Part shown: positions 17,777 to 26,207 of the stretch, one piece after another
Position numbering within the stretch: position 1 is the first letter of the stretch
Layout of the letters: each line of letters begins with the position of its first letter
NCBI RefSeq assembly: GCF_004769575.1
Contig: NZ_RQGA01000014.1
Location: forward strand, 186,001-250,000
Direction: 5' to 3'
Length of the DNA stretch: 64,000 bases
From: Leptospira perdikensis
GTDB taxonomy: Bacteria; Spirochaetota; Leptospiria; Leptospirales; Leptospiraceae
Notes under the pieces: model-generated
Databases searched by the model: none
Told to the model about the DNA's origin: nothing
What the model saw: only the letters and a program-made list of their open reading frames with translations
Position numbers and translations under genes: made by a program

Positions 17777-18607
17777 TTGAAAACATCTTATATTTGGAAT
17801 CTTTCTAAAGGGCGACCTTTTCCGGTAGAGCTCTGGAAACATTCAAAAATCAAGATCCAAGTCAACCAAATGGACTTGAGTGAGCTTGATCGAATTTCGA
17901 TCACTCCTAGTGACATTCATATATTGTTCGTACAAGTCTCACTTGCAGAGTGGAAACAAATTCAACCAATGATTGTCTCTACTTTTGAAGCGAGTCCTTT
18001 TGTATCCTTGATTTTGGTTTCTTCCCCTGACGGGGTCGAAGCCATTCAAGAAATCGTACAGTCCCATCCCAAATATTTGGTTTTGGAAAATCCTCTGCAT
18101 GTCAGAGAACTTCGTATGATTTTGGATAGAACCATTCAATCGGAATCTTATAAAGCAGCGGCCTTAGATATCGGAAACTCATGTTTAGAAAACGTAGGTT
18201 TTTTTGAAGGAGTGTTTTCTTTAGCACACCAAGAATACGAAGAATCTAAGAAAGAAAATGAAGCCTTACGTTCTATTTTACAATATGAAGAATTGGTGAA
18301 ACGTTCCCAAGCAGGCATCAACACTGCATTAGAAAAAGTAAATGATATGAAAAATCAAGAGTTGATTGAACTTCATGAGAGAGTGAAGGCAAGTCAACAA
18401 TTGGATGAACTGCGCGAAAAAGAATTAAAACAAGCTCTGGAATTACAAAAAGCAACAGAACAAGTATTAAATTATTCGCGAATTGAAGAGATGAACTTAG
18501 ATAAAATTTTAAGAGCACAAGATAGGCTATTTGAATACACAGAACAAGAAATTAAGGAACTAGTGGAAGAAAACCGGTCCTTAAAAAAGAAACTGGGTTT
18601 AAGTTAG
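17777..18607 (+). CDS. Receiver-like domain plus long coiled coil, unknown
   Basis: A TTG start is preceded by CAGGAGATCTGG, a good ribosome site. The first roughly 125 residues have alternating strands and helices like a CheY receiver (HILFVQVSL, FVSLILVSSPDG, HPKYLVLENP), but I see no clear phosphoacceptor Asp pocket. Residues 150-276 are strongly charged and heptad-like, ending ENRSLKKKLG, so a long coiled coil is likely. It may be a non-phosphorylated receiver used as a scaffold. The name and partner are not recognised. The 3' end overlaps the convergent gene by four bases. Confidence 0.65.
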   Translation: MKTSYIWNLSKGRPFPVELWKHSKIKIQVNQMDLSELDRISITPSDIHILFVQVSLAEWKQIQPMIVSTFEASPFVSLILVSSPDGVEAIQEIVQSHPKYLVLENPLHVRELRMILDRTIQSESYKAAALDIGNSCLENVGFFEGVFSLAHQEYEESKKENEALRSILQYEELVKRSQAGINTALEKVNDMKNQELIELHERVKASQQLDELREKELKQALELQKATEQVLNYSRIEEMNLDKILRAQDRLFEYTEQEIKELVEENRSLKKKLGLS

Positions 18608-19410
18608 AAGTCTTTTCCTACCTTTTCCTCTATGCTCGCGTATTCTTTGGAATCGCGACCATAGTGAATTTCAGCAAACCGCAATAAATGTTTTTTCTTT
18701 AGTTCTTTAAACTCATAATAAAGTTCTTGGTTTTTGGAACGGATTGCAGTTTGTTCCATTTTTTCATAAGATAATGCGAGAAGTCTATGTGGTTCTGCTT
18801 CTGCTTCATTTTTAGAAGATAGATCAATGTACTTTTCAGCAAAATCAATGACTTGAAGATAATTTTTAAAAGCCTCTTGGTGTTTGATGTATTCTCTAAA
18901 GATTCCTGATTTCAAATCTAAATAAGGAGTGCTTTCCTTAACTTTCGGATTCTCAATTTTTTCGAGAAGGTTCATTGCTTTTACAAGCCTACCAACCGTT
19001 TGTGATCTTAAATCAAAGAGTTGTTTTTGAAATTCTTTTTCTTTGTTTTCTTTCCTGATTTGTTTTTGCCATTCATAACGATCTTCATAATAGATTTCTT
19101 TTTTTGATTCTTCTTTTCGTTTTTCAATGGTCTTTCTTGCTAACTCAAAGTGGTCAATGGCAGCTGAGTATTCTTTGTTTGAATCTTGCCATCGTTTCTG
19201 CGAATTTTTTTCATCGATTAAATTGAGGATTGGCATTGTTTCCAATCTCTCTGAACTATCCCCCCAAGGAGAGCCTGATTCTGGTGTGGTGGGTAGGATG
19301 GATTCTACCCGATTTTCTGTGGAGGATACCTGTTTTGTGTCTTTGGAGCTAAGTGACAAAGAACTAAGGAAAATCAAAGAAATCCAGAAAAATAGGATGG
19401 GAAATTTCAT
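18604..19410 (-). CDS. Secreted helical protein, 268 aa, unknown
   Basis: A signal peptide is visible at the start (FPILFFWISLIFLSSLSLSS), after which the protein is mostly charged helices with a TPR-like rhythm (DHFELARKTIEKRKEESKKE, then HQEAFKNYLQVIDFAEKYI). No lipobox Cys is seen. This suggests a periplasmic helical-repeat protein. Family is not recognised. It is divergent from mgsA, with about 50 bases between start codons, and convergent with the receiver-like gene. Confidence 0.65.
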   Translation of the reverse strand: MKFPILFFWISLIFLSSLSLSSKDTKQVSSTENRVESILPTTPESGSPWGDSSERLETMPILNLIDEKNSQKRWQDSNKEYSAAIDHFELARKTIEKRKEESKKEIYYEDRYEWQKQIRKENKEKEFQKQLFDLRSQTVGRLVKAMNLLEKIENPKVKESTPYLDLKSGIFREYIKHQEAFKNYLQVIDFAEKYIDLSSKNEAEAEPHRLLALSYEKMEQTAIRSKNQELYYEFKELKKKHLLRFAEIHYGRDSKEYASIEEKVGKDF

Positions 19411-19461
19411 TTACAGGGAAACTTTCCTTGAATCCTAGATATTGGCAAGAACTATCAATCT

Positions 19462-19917
19462 ATGGTACTAATTCAAAGAAAAATGGAGATCACTAAAAAG
19501 ATCGTCCTCATTGCTCATGATAACAGAAAGGATGATCTTCTCGACTGGGTAAAATATAATAAAGGAACCTTAAGTAAACATCATTTATCTGCAACCGGAA
19601 CCACAGGAAAACTAATTCATGAACAAATTGGACTGCCTGTGTTTCGATTCATCTCAGGACCACTGGGCGGGGACCAACAAATTGGATCCAAAATTGTGGA
19701 AGATGGAATCGATTTTATGGTTTTTTTCTGGGATCCACTTTCTGCACAACCTCATGATCCCGATGTCAAAGCATTACTTCGTATCGCTGTATTGTATAAT
19801 ATTCCTATGGCCTGTAATCGTTCCAGTGCCGATTTTCTAATTTCTTCACCGCTAATGCAAACTGAATACAATCGTCAATTGATTGATTATGGATCTAGAT
19901 TACCGGCTAAGAATTGA
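19462..19917 (+). CDS. mgsA: Methylglyoxal synthase
   Basis: MgsA converts dihydroxyacetone phosphate to methylglyoxal and phosphate, a bypass that relieves sugar-phosphate stress. The 151-residue length fits. Active-site motifs are all present: IAHDNRK (catalytic His region), SATGTTG, GPLGGDQQIG (catalytic Asp) and FFWDPLSAQPHDPDVKALLR. The start may instead be the ATG at 19483 (MEITKKIV), because neither start has a clear Shine-Dalgarno. The stop overlaps the TTG start of the next gene. Confidence 0.95.
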   Translation: MVLIQRKMEITKKIVLIAHDNRKDDLLDWVKYNKGTLSKHHLSATGTTGKLIHEQIGLPVFRFISGPLGGDQQIGSKIVEDGIDFMVFFWDPLSAQPHDPDVKALLRIAVLYNIPMACNRSSADFLISSPLMQTEYNRQLIDYGSRLPAKN

Positions 19918-20480
19918 ATATGGTTTGGAATCCCTTTAGAAAGAAGAAACAAAAACTAACCATTTCTAAAGAGACCATCCAAAGATTGGAAGAGGAATCA
20001 AAGAAATTAGGAAGGCCTCAGATTTTGGTTTTGGATTTAGAACGAAATCTAAAAGGAATGGGCAATGTGCTCGTTGGATTTGCCGATAAAACACCTACTG
20101 ATTTTGGTTATATTCGTTGGAAACAGGAAAAGGCAGAAACAATTCTTTCTTTAGGTGAATTACGATTTGAATCAGGAAAATTTTATTTTTTTCCTAACAT
20201 TGATTTGGAATGGGAGAAAACTCTACGCCCTTATATCCATAGAATTACCGCCAATTATCTGTTTAGTGAAGAACCTATATATTTAGAAGCTAAAGATTTT
20301 TTCCGGTTACGTCCGATTTTACATCTTTGTTTTCAAAGGGAAGGTGTGAGCTCCCTCTATTTAAAGGGAACTATATGCCAACTAGAGATTCAAAATCTTA
20401 CAGAGGATAAAGAAGTAAGAATATCAGAGGATCTTCTTACTTATCTTTCTTCTCTTTACGAGAGTCCATGGGAAGAGTGA
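19914..20480 (+). CDS. Hypothetical protein, 188 aa
   Basis: The protein starts at TTG 19914 (overlapping the mgsA stop) or ATG 19920. The N-terminus is very basic (WNPFRKKKQKLTISKE). The opening LTISKETIQRLEEESKKLG looks faintly like the start of HesB/IscA proteins, but the conserved cluster cysteines are absent. No membrane segment or signal peptide is seen, so it is probably cytoplasmic. Its 3' end overlaps the convergent TPR gene by 44 bases. Function is not recognised. Confidence 0.65.
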   Translation: MNMVWNPFRKKKQKLTISKETIQRLEEESKKLGRPQILVLDLERNLKGMGNVLVGFADKTPTDFGYIRWKQEKAETILSLGELRFESGKFYFFPNIDLEWEKTLRPYIHRITANYLFSEEPIYLEAKDFFRLRPILHLCFQREGVSSLYLKGTICQLEIQNLTEDKEVRISEDLLTYLSSLYESPWEE

Positions 20481-22488
20481 CATTGTCTCCTGTTGCCAAT
20501 TCCTTTTCCCATCCACGAACATTTGGCTTCACAGATGAAATGGATTTGCCGAGTTCTGTGATCTCACCTTGAAATAAAGGTTTACCCTTTCTCTTGAATT
20601 CTAATTTTGAATTTTTTTGTAATCCGTCGTCTTTTCCAAGAGAGACGATCACTTCATCTTTTTTAACTTTTAAAATTTTCCCTTCTTTGGGGAGTAAATC
20701 TTTGATTCGTTCGGAAATTCGATGAATGATGGTTGGTAGGCTATCTCTTCCTTTTTGATTCGTTGACCAAGTAGCAATATCTCTTAAACTATCTCTATCG
20801 TAGACAGAAACATCCAAACGAATATCTCCATCTTTAATTTGGTATTTTCCATGAACCACATAGCGGATCTTAGTTGCATTTCTTCGTTTGGAATCCAAAA
20901 AATGTAGGTTGTCAATTGCAAATGGTAATGTTTGTGAAAAAGGATGAAAATTGACTTCTTTCAGGAGCCCTCGAATTTCTTTGAACTCATCGCCATCAAC
21001 AACACGTACTGCTTGTATTTGTTTTAGATTGTAACGAAATGCTTCCGACAAAAGTCTTCCCGCTTGTAAATGGTAAGGAAAAGGCAAACTAGATTCCATA
21101 TCAAATACATATACTTCAGGACTATAACGGACTGTGTTTTCTTGGATGGAATTGGGATCAATTTGAAGGTAACCTTCCCTAAATTCAATAGATTCCTTTA
21201 GATTTTTGATCGAAAATTCTAATTTATTTTGTAATTTGAATGAGTTTGGGTCTTCTTCACGAAGACGGAGTAACAAATTAGTATACTTAACTGCTTCCCC
21301 TGTTTGGTTATAGAAATCTAATAGTTCTCTTCGGATGACGGGTGTTTGTGGGCTTAAATCTTTTCCACGTTTCAAATGGAATAGGGAACTTTTGTGGTAT
21401 AAAGAATGTTTTTCTGAATAAAATCGATCTCTTCTATAGTCTCCTAACTCTCTACGTAGTTTGGATTCCTCTTTTTCCTGTGCAATGGCGTATTCTTCTG
21501 CCTCAAATCGCAAAATTTCGTCCAAATCATCTAATTGTAATGCCCTTCGGTAGTGGTAGGAGGCAAATTTTGTTTCTCCCAATTCCCAAGCTAAGTTTGC
21601 CTCCAAACTATGGTAAAGTTGGTTTTCCGGAAATTCTCTAGCGAGTTCGTAAATAGATCGAAATGCTTTTCTTTTTACATCCTTATCAGAACTGAAATTT
21701 GCTAAAATGATATCATGATATACTGAATAAAACCGTGCTTGTTCTCCTTTGGGATTTAGATTGAGTGAATTTTGAAGAGCATCTTCGGTAAGAGGTAAAA
21801 CGGATTTTAATTGGCTAGGATGAAAATAGTTTTGATACAAAAGCACCTTGGCTTTAAATGCAAAACCTTCAGGGTCGTTCGGTTCCTTTTTTGTATAGGC
21901 ATCTATGGAATTAAAAGCTTCGTTATAATTTTCTTTACTAAAATAAAGTTCTGCTAACATTCTTAATAAGTCTGAAGGTTCGGCTAACTTCGCTGATAGG
22001 TTTTTTATTTTGTAAATAGCTGAATCTAATTTTCCTTGTTTTTGCAGAGATTTAGCCTCCGCAATGCGAAGACCTGTATTGTTTGGGAATTCTGTCAAAA
22101 GCGGTTCAATTAACTTACTTATGGTCGGAAAATCAGAATCTAGCAAATAAATCTCAGTAAGTCCGGTGACAGCAGGAATGTGTTTTGGTTCCCTATCTAA
22201 AATTTCTAAATAAAACTTTTTACTTTCTCTATAAGCTCCAAGTTTAAAACTACAATCTGCAACTCCCAATTTGGCATCGATAGAATTTCGATTTTTTTGT
22301 AGTGCAGATTGGTAGAGTTGGATGGCCTTTCTGCAATTGTTTTCTGATTGGTATCGTTTTCCCTCAGCAATGTCTTCTAAGGTAGTTGTCTCAGCATTTA
22401 AGAGAGACACTGATACAAATAAAACAGTTCCTAAAGTAACAGAACGAAAAGACTTAACGAGGCTCTGGAACAAAATATCCTCCTTCAT
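20437..22488 (-). CDS. Secreted TPR protein with C-terminal beta domain
   Basis: The 683-residue protein begins with a hydrophobic signal segment (SVTLGTVLFVSVSLLNAE). A long series of TPR units follows (for example CRKAIQLYQSALQKN and SKKFYLEILDREPKHIPAV). From about residue 480 it changes to a beta-rich module (PFPYHLQAGRLLSEAFRYN, later VHGKYQIKDGDIRLDVSVYD, then KVKKDEVIVSLGKDDGLQ). That tail loosely resembles FlgT- or CsgG-like periplasmic domains. The start overlaps the preceding NHL/VWA gene by 35 bases, with AAAAGGT five bases before the ATG, so the two are translationally coupled and likely act together in the envelope. Confidence 0.78.
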   Translation of the reverse strand: MKEDILFQSLVKSFRSVTLGTVLFVSVSLLNAETTTLEDIAEGKRYQSENNCRKAIQLYQSALQKNRNSIDAKLGVADCSFKLGAYRESKKFYLEILDREPKHIPAVTGLTEIYLLDSDFPTISKLIEPLLTEFPNNTGLRIAEAKSLQKQGKLDSAIYKIKNLSAKLAEPSDLLRMLAELYFSKENYNEAFNSIDAYTKKEPNDPEGFAFKAKVLLYQNYFHPSQLKSVLPLTEDALQNSLNLNPKGEQARFYSVYHDIILANFSSDKDVKRKAFRSIYELAREFPENQLYHSLEANLAWELGETKFASYHYRRALQLDDLDEILRFEAEEYAIAQEKEESKLRRELGDYRRDRFYSEKHSLYHKSSLFHLKRGKDLSPQTPVIRRELLDFYNQTGEAVKYTNLLLRLREEDPNSFKLQNKLEFSIKNLKESIEFREGYLQIDPNSIQENTVRYSPEVYVFDMESSLPFPYHLQAGRLLSEAFRYNLKQIQAVRVVDGDEFKEIRGLLKEVNFHPFSQTLPFAIDNLHFLDSKRRNATKIRYVVHGKYQIKDGDIRLDVSVYDRDSLRDIATWSTNQKGRDSLPTIIHRISERIKDLLPKEGKILKVKKDEVIVSLGKDDGLQKNSKLEFKRKGKPLFQGEITELGKSISSVKPNVRGWEKELATGDNVTLPMDSRKEKKDK

Positions 22489-24487
22489 CTCGACCTTTTA
22501 CTCCTCTATGTTCCACACCAATGGCTAATTTGATATATCTATTGATGAGTTCGGGGTTTGTATCTGTTTTGTATGAAAGAATGTATCTGTAGTCTACATG
22601 TGATTTGAATTTTTTGTATAGTTCTCTTTCTTCACCTTCGCCATCGAGAACAATGTAGCGCCCATTTGTTGGTCCTGTCATATCAGACCAAGAGTCTTCT
22701 AATGCAATATTTGGATTTACTGTTAAAACATAAATAGGTATGGAATGTGCTTTGGCAAAGGAAACAATACGTGATTTTTGGTATTGTAAAAAACTATCTT
22801 CTCTACCCTCTGATGAAACTAAATAAACTAAAGCTTTGGAGCCCGTTTCTAGGGAAAGTTTTTGTAAGGCGGTAATACTGGCTTTTCCAAAATTAAATTT
22901 TTCTTCCGGTACACTGTCTCTGATTTTAGCTAGAATGTCACGAAGGGAAACTGTTTCAGGTAGAATCAAACTACTATCTTTTCCTGCACGATAGAGGGAA
23001 ATTTTATCTGTATCTCGAAGGGAACGAAAGAAAGGAAAAAGCCCATCCTCTAAACCAAGTTTTCCTTTTTTCAAGCCTTCACTATTTTCATAAACCATAG
23101 CCACTGTAAGTTTATCATTTAGTTTGTTTTTGTTAGCCAAGGAAAAAAGTGGGGTCATATTTTCATTTTCAAAAATGCGGAAACTAAGCCTGTCGATACC
23201 TACGATTTCTTTACCAGCACGATTACGAACACGAGTATAAATATGGATGTCAGGAAAGCCGGATGTGTCAATGGATTCGATTTTTAAATCTAAGTTAGAG
23301 AGTAGGTGGTTCTTCTGGGAAAATATATCAATTCGATGTTTTCCGTAGTCAACAAAATATAGGCTTCCCGTGGAATCCATATTAGTTGCAAAAGGTCTAA
23401 ATAGAACTCGATAAACACCTTTTTTATCTCGAAACTTACTAAGTTGTTTCCATTCACCATGTAACAATGAGTAGGTCCAAATTCCAGTTAATTCATCTGT
23501 TAAAAATATTTGGTTGTCTAGAATTCGAATGCTTCTTGGTTTTTTCCATTCTGGTTTTTCAATGGTATTTAAAGTATTGCCATCACCATCAAAAATAACT
23601 ACACGAAGATTCTCTTTATCCACAACGTAAATTTTACCGTCGTGGCAGGTAATCCCGGAAGGATTTCCAAGTTTGGAACTTCCCGAGCCTTGAAATTCCA
23701 AAACAAATTTTCCGTTAGAATTAAATTTTTGAATTCTTGCATTTCCTGAATCAGCTACAAAAAGATTTCCATTCGGATCTATAAATAAGGAGGAGGGACC
23801 TCTAAACTGACCTTGTCCTTTTCCGGAACCACCAAAAGAAGAAATAAAACTTCCGGAAAGATCAAAGAGTAATACTTCATCCCGTGCAAAATCGGCAACA
23901 TAGATTTTTTGGTTATAATAGGCCAATGAAACAGGGCGATCAAGTTTTCTCGTGATCCCACCTCGCCAATTAGAAATAGGAGTACCTGCTGCATTAAATT
24001 TAATGATATTGGAAGTATCAAAACCGGCTACATAGAAGTTCCCATCTTCATCAAAAGTAATGTCTACAGGATTACGAAATCTATAACCACGAATGGAATC
24101 ACCTTCAATCGTTTTGAAATAAACTTTCTCCTTATCAGTGACTCCGCCAGCAATGGCAAGACGAAGGGCTTCAATTTTATTTATTATGAGAAGGTCATTT
24201 TTTGCTTTGGAAGCAAGAATTTCTAGTTCATCAAGGGCTTCTTCCCATTCGCCTAACAGGTAGTAGTTGTTGGCAAGTTCTAATCGAGCTAAATGGAAAT
24301 CTTTCTTTAAGTTGACAGCTTTTTGAAACCTTTCTTTGGCCGCAGAATATTCTCTTAAATTTTTATAGGTCAGACCTCGTTTGAATTCTTCCTTGGCATT
24401 CTCTTCCCCCAAGGAAAAGTTGGGAAAGTCCAGAGGGAAAATTTGTGTGCTCACCAATAGAAAGACAAACGATAGTAACTTTCTCAA
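22454..24487 (-). CDS. Secreted TPR-NHL-VWA-like protein
   Basis: I place the start at TTG 24487, six bases after GGAGGGA; a GTG at 24502 is also open. After a signal peptide (SFVFLLVSTQIFPLDF) come TPR helices (about 30-110), then NHL beta-propeller blades (about 125-370; LFIDPNGNLFVADSGNARIQ is typical). A VWA-like Rossmann region ends the protein (about 445-660; KALVYLVSSEGREDS, IPIYVLTVNP). The classic DxSxS MIDAS motif is not intact; the corresponding segment reads TVAMVYENSEG. This fits a periplasmic or surface scaffolding protein. It is coupled to the downstream TPR gene and divergent from prfC. Confidence 0.8.
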   Translation of the reverse strand: MRKLLSFVFLLVSTQIFPLDFPNFSLGEENAKEEFKRGLTYKNLREYSAAKERFQKAVNLKKDFHLARLELANNYYLLGEWEEALDELEILASKAKNDLLIINKIEALRLAIAGGVTDKEKVYFKTIEGDSIRGYRFRNPVDITFDEDGNFYVAGFDTSNIIKFNAAGTPISNWRGGITRKLDRPVSLAYYNQKIYVADFARDEVLLFDLSGSFISSFGGSGKGQGQFRGPSSLFIDPNGNLFVADSGNARIQKFNSNGKFVLEFQGSGSSKLGNPSGITCHDGKIYVVDKENLRVVIFDGDGNTLNTIEKPEWKKPRSIRILDNQIFLTDELTGIWTYSLLHGEWKQLSKFRDKKGVYRVLFRPFATNMDSTGSLYFVDYGKHRIDIFSQKNHLLSNLDLKIESIDTSGFPDIHIYTRVRNRAGKEIVGIDRLSFRIFENENMTPLFSLANKNKLNDKLTVAMVYENSEGLKKGKLGLEDGLFPFFRSLRDTDKISLYRAGKDSSLILPETVSLRDILAKIRDSVPEEKFNFGKASITALQKLSLETGSKALVYLVSSEGREDSFLQYQKSRIVSFAKAHSIPIYVLTVNPNIALEDSWSDMTGPTNGRYIVLDGEGEERELYKKFKSHVDYRYILSYKTDTNPELINRYIKLAIGVEHRGVKGRDEGGYFVPEPR

Positions 24488-24616
24488 AGACACTCCCTCC
24501 ACCCCCCAATCTAATGGGACATAATCTACAAGTCAACACCTTCCTTAGGATTCGGAATGGGGTTTTCTCTTTATTCTCGACAGAATCCTAAATTTAGACA
24601 GCATGGAACTCAAGTT

Positions 24617-26206
24617 ATGTCTCCTGATATTATAGAACGCGAAGTCCTCCGCCGAAAGACTTTTGCCATCATTGCACACCCCGATGCGGGAAAAACAACC
24701 CTTACTGAAAAACTCCTCCTGTACGGAGGTGCGATCCAACTTGCTGGAGCAGTAAAAGCCAAAAAGGAAGGAAAGTCAGCTACCTCAGATTGGATGGCCA
24801 TGGAAAAGGAGAGAGGGATCTCGATCACCTCTGCAGCTCTCCAGTTTGAATACAAAAATAGCATTTTAAATCTTCTGGATACACCGGGTCACGAAGACTT
24901 CTCGGAGGATACTTACAGAACTTTAATGGCAGCAGATACAGCCGTAATGGTTCTTGATGCGGGAAAGGGAGTAGAACCTCAAACCATTAAATTATTCCGA
25001 GTTTGTCGGGATCGGGGCATTCCTATCATTACCTTTATCAATAAAATGGACAGACCCACTAAGGATCTGTACGCTCTTTTGGATGAGATTGAAAAAGTTC
25101 TTGGGATCAAAGCGGTTCCAGATGTTTGGCCACTGGGAACGGGTTTTGATTTTAAGGGAGTGTATGATCTTCGAGACCAACAGTTATATCTTTTTGATAG
25201 GACTCCGGGCGGAAAACAAAAAGCTGTTTTCCGTATGGCTGGTCCCAATGATCCAAGCCTTGATGAACAATTTGACTCAGAGATTGTCTCCGCATTTCGA
25301 GAACAAATCGATCTGGTAGAAAATGGCATTGGCCAGGTGGACAAAAATAATTTTTTACTGGGAAAGGAAACACCGGTTTACTTTGGTTCGGCGGTGAATA
25401 ATTTTGGAATCGAACTTTTTCTAAATAAATTTTTAGAATTGGCTCCTGGTCCAGACCATATTCCTCTTCGAGATGGTAATTATTTAGATCCTATCAATGC
25501 ACCCTTTAGCGCCTTTGTTTTTAAGGTCCAAGCAAACATGAACAAAGCTCATAGGGATAGAATTGCTTTCCTACGTATTTGTTCAGGCGTCTTTGAACGA
25601 GGGTTAAACGTAAACCATAATAGATTAGACAAACCAGTGAAACTCTCTTCTAGTTTTGCTTTTTTTGGCCAAGATAGAAATACTGTCGATACAGCTTATC
25701 CTGGAGATATCATTGGACTTGTAAATCCTGGTACCTATAAGATTGGAGATGTATTGTCAACGGGAAACACTCCTCCATTACGTCCTCTACCTAGTTTTGC
25801 ACCGGAACTTTTTGCCACGATCTCTTGTAAGGATACATTACAACTAAAATCTTTTAAGAAAGGCCTTGATCAATTGGCCGAAGAAGGAATTCTCCATCTT
25901 TTCACCTCACGAACGATTGGTGGTGGAGTTCCTATCATCGGTGCAATGGGAAAACTGCAATTTGAGGTTTTCCAACGTCGCTTAAAAGATGAATATGGTG
26001 CGGAAACTTCCATTCATATCCTTCCTTATGGAATCTCACGTTGGGTGAAAAAGGCAGACAGATCTCAAATTCCTTCGAACGCAAATTTAGTAGAGGATCT
26101 ATTTGGGAATATGGCCCTTCTTTTTGATACAGAATGGGATATGAATTATTTCCACAAAAATAATGAAGGAATTGAACTTTTAGACAATCCACCTTTGGAG
26201 GATTAG
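24617..26206 (+). CDS. prfC: Peptide chain release factor 3
   Basis: RF3 is a GTPase that removes RF1/RF2 from the ribosome after peptide release. Motifs: P-loop AHPDAGKTTLT, switch II DTPGHEDFSEDTYR and specificity FINKMDRP, followed by RF3-type domains II and III. The RF3-specific AIQLAGAVKAKK and SDWMAMEKERGISIT segments separate it from EF-G and TypA. The frame is open to an ATG at 24557 with a better ribosome site (TAGGA), giving 549 residues. I prefer ATG 24617 because it matches the usual RF3 N-terminus and length (529). It is convergent, one base apart, with the SpoIIE gene. Confidence 0.93.
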   Translation: MSPDIIEREVLRRKTFAIIAHPDAGKTTLTEKLLLYGGAIQLAGAVKAKKEGKSATSDWMAMEKERGISITSAALQFEYKNSILNLLDTPGHEDFSEDTYRTLMAADTAVMVLDAGKGVEPQTIKLFRVCRDRGIPIITFINKMDRPTKDLYALLDEIEKVLGIKAVPDVWPLGTGFDFKGVYDLRDQQLYLFDRTPGGKQKAVFRMAGPNDPSLDEQFDSEIVSAFREQIDLVENGIGQVDKNNFLLGKETPVYFGSAVNNFGIELFLNKFLELAPGPDHIPLRDGNYLDPINAPFSAFVFKVQANMNKAHRDRIAFLRICSGVFERGLNVNHNRLDKPVKLSSSFAFFGQDRNTVDTAYPGDIIGLVNPGTYKIGDVLSTGNTPPLRPLPSFAPELFATISCKDTLQLKSFKKGLDQLAEEGILHLFTSRTIGGGVPIIGAMGKLQFEVFQRRLKDEYGAETSIHILPYGISRWVKKADRSQIPSNANLVEDLFGNMALLFDTEWDMNYFHKNNEGIELLDNPPLED

Positions 26207-26207
26207 C

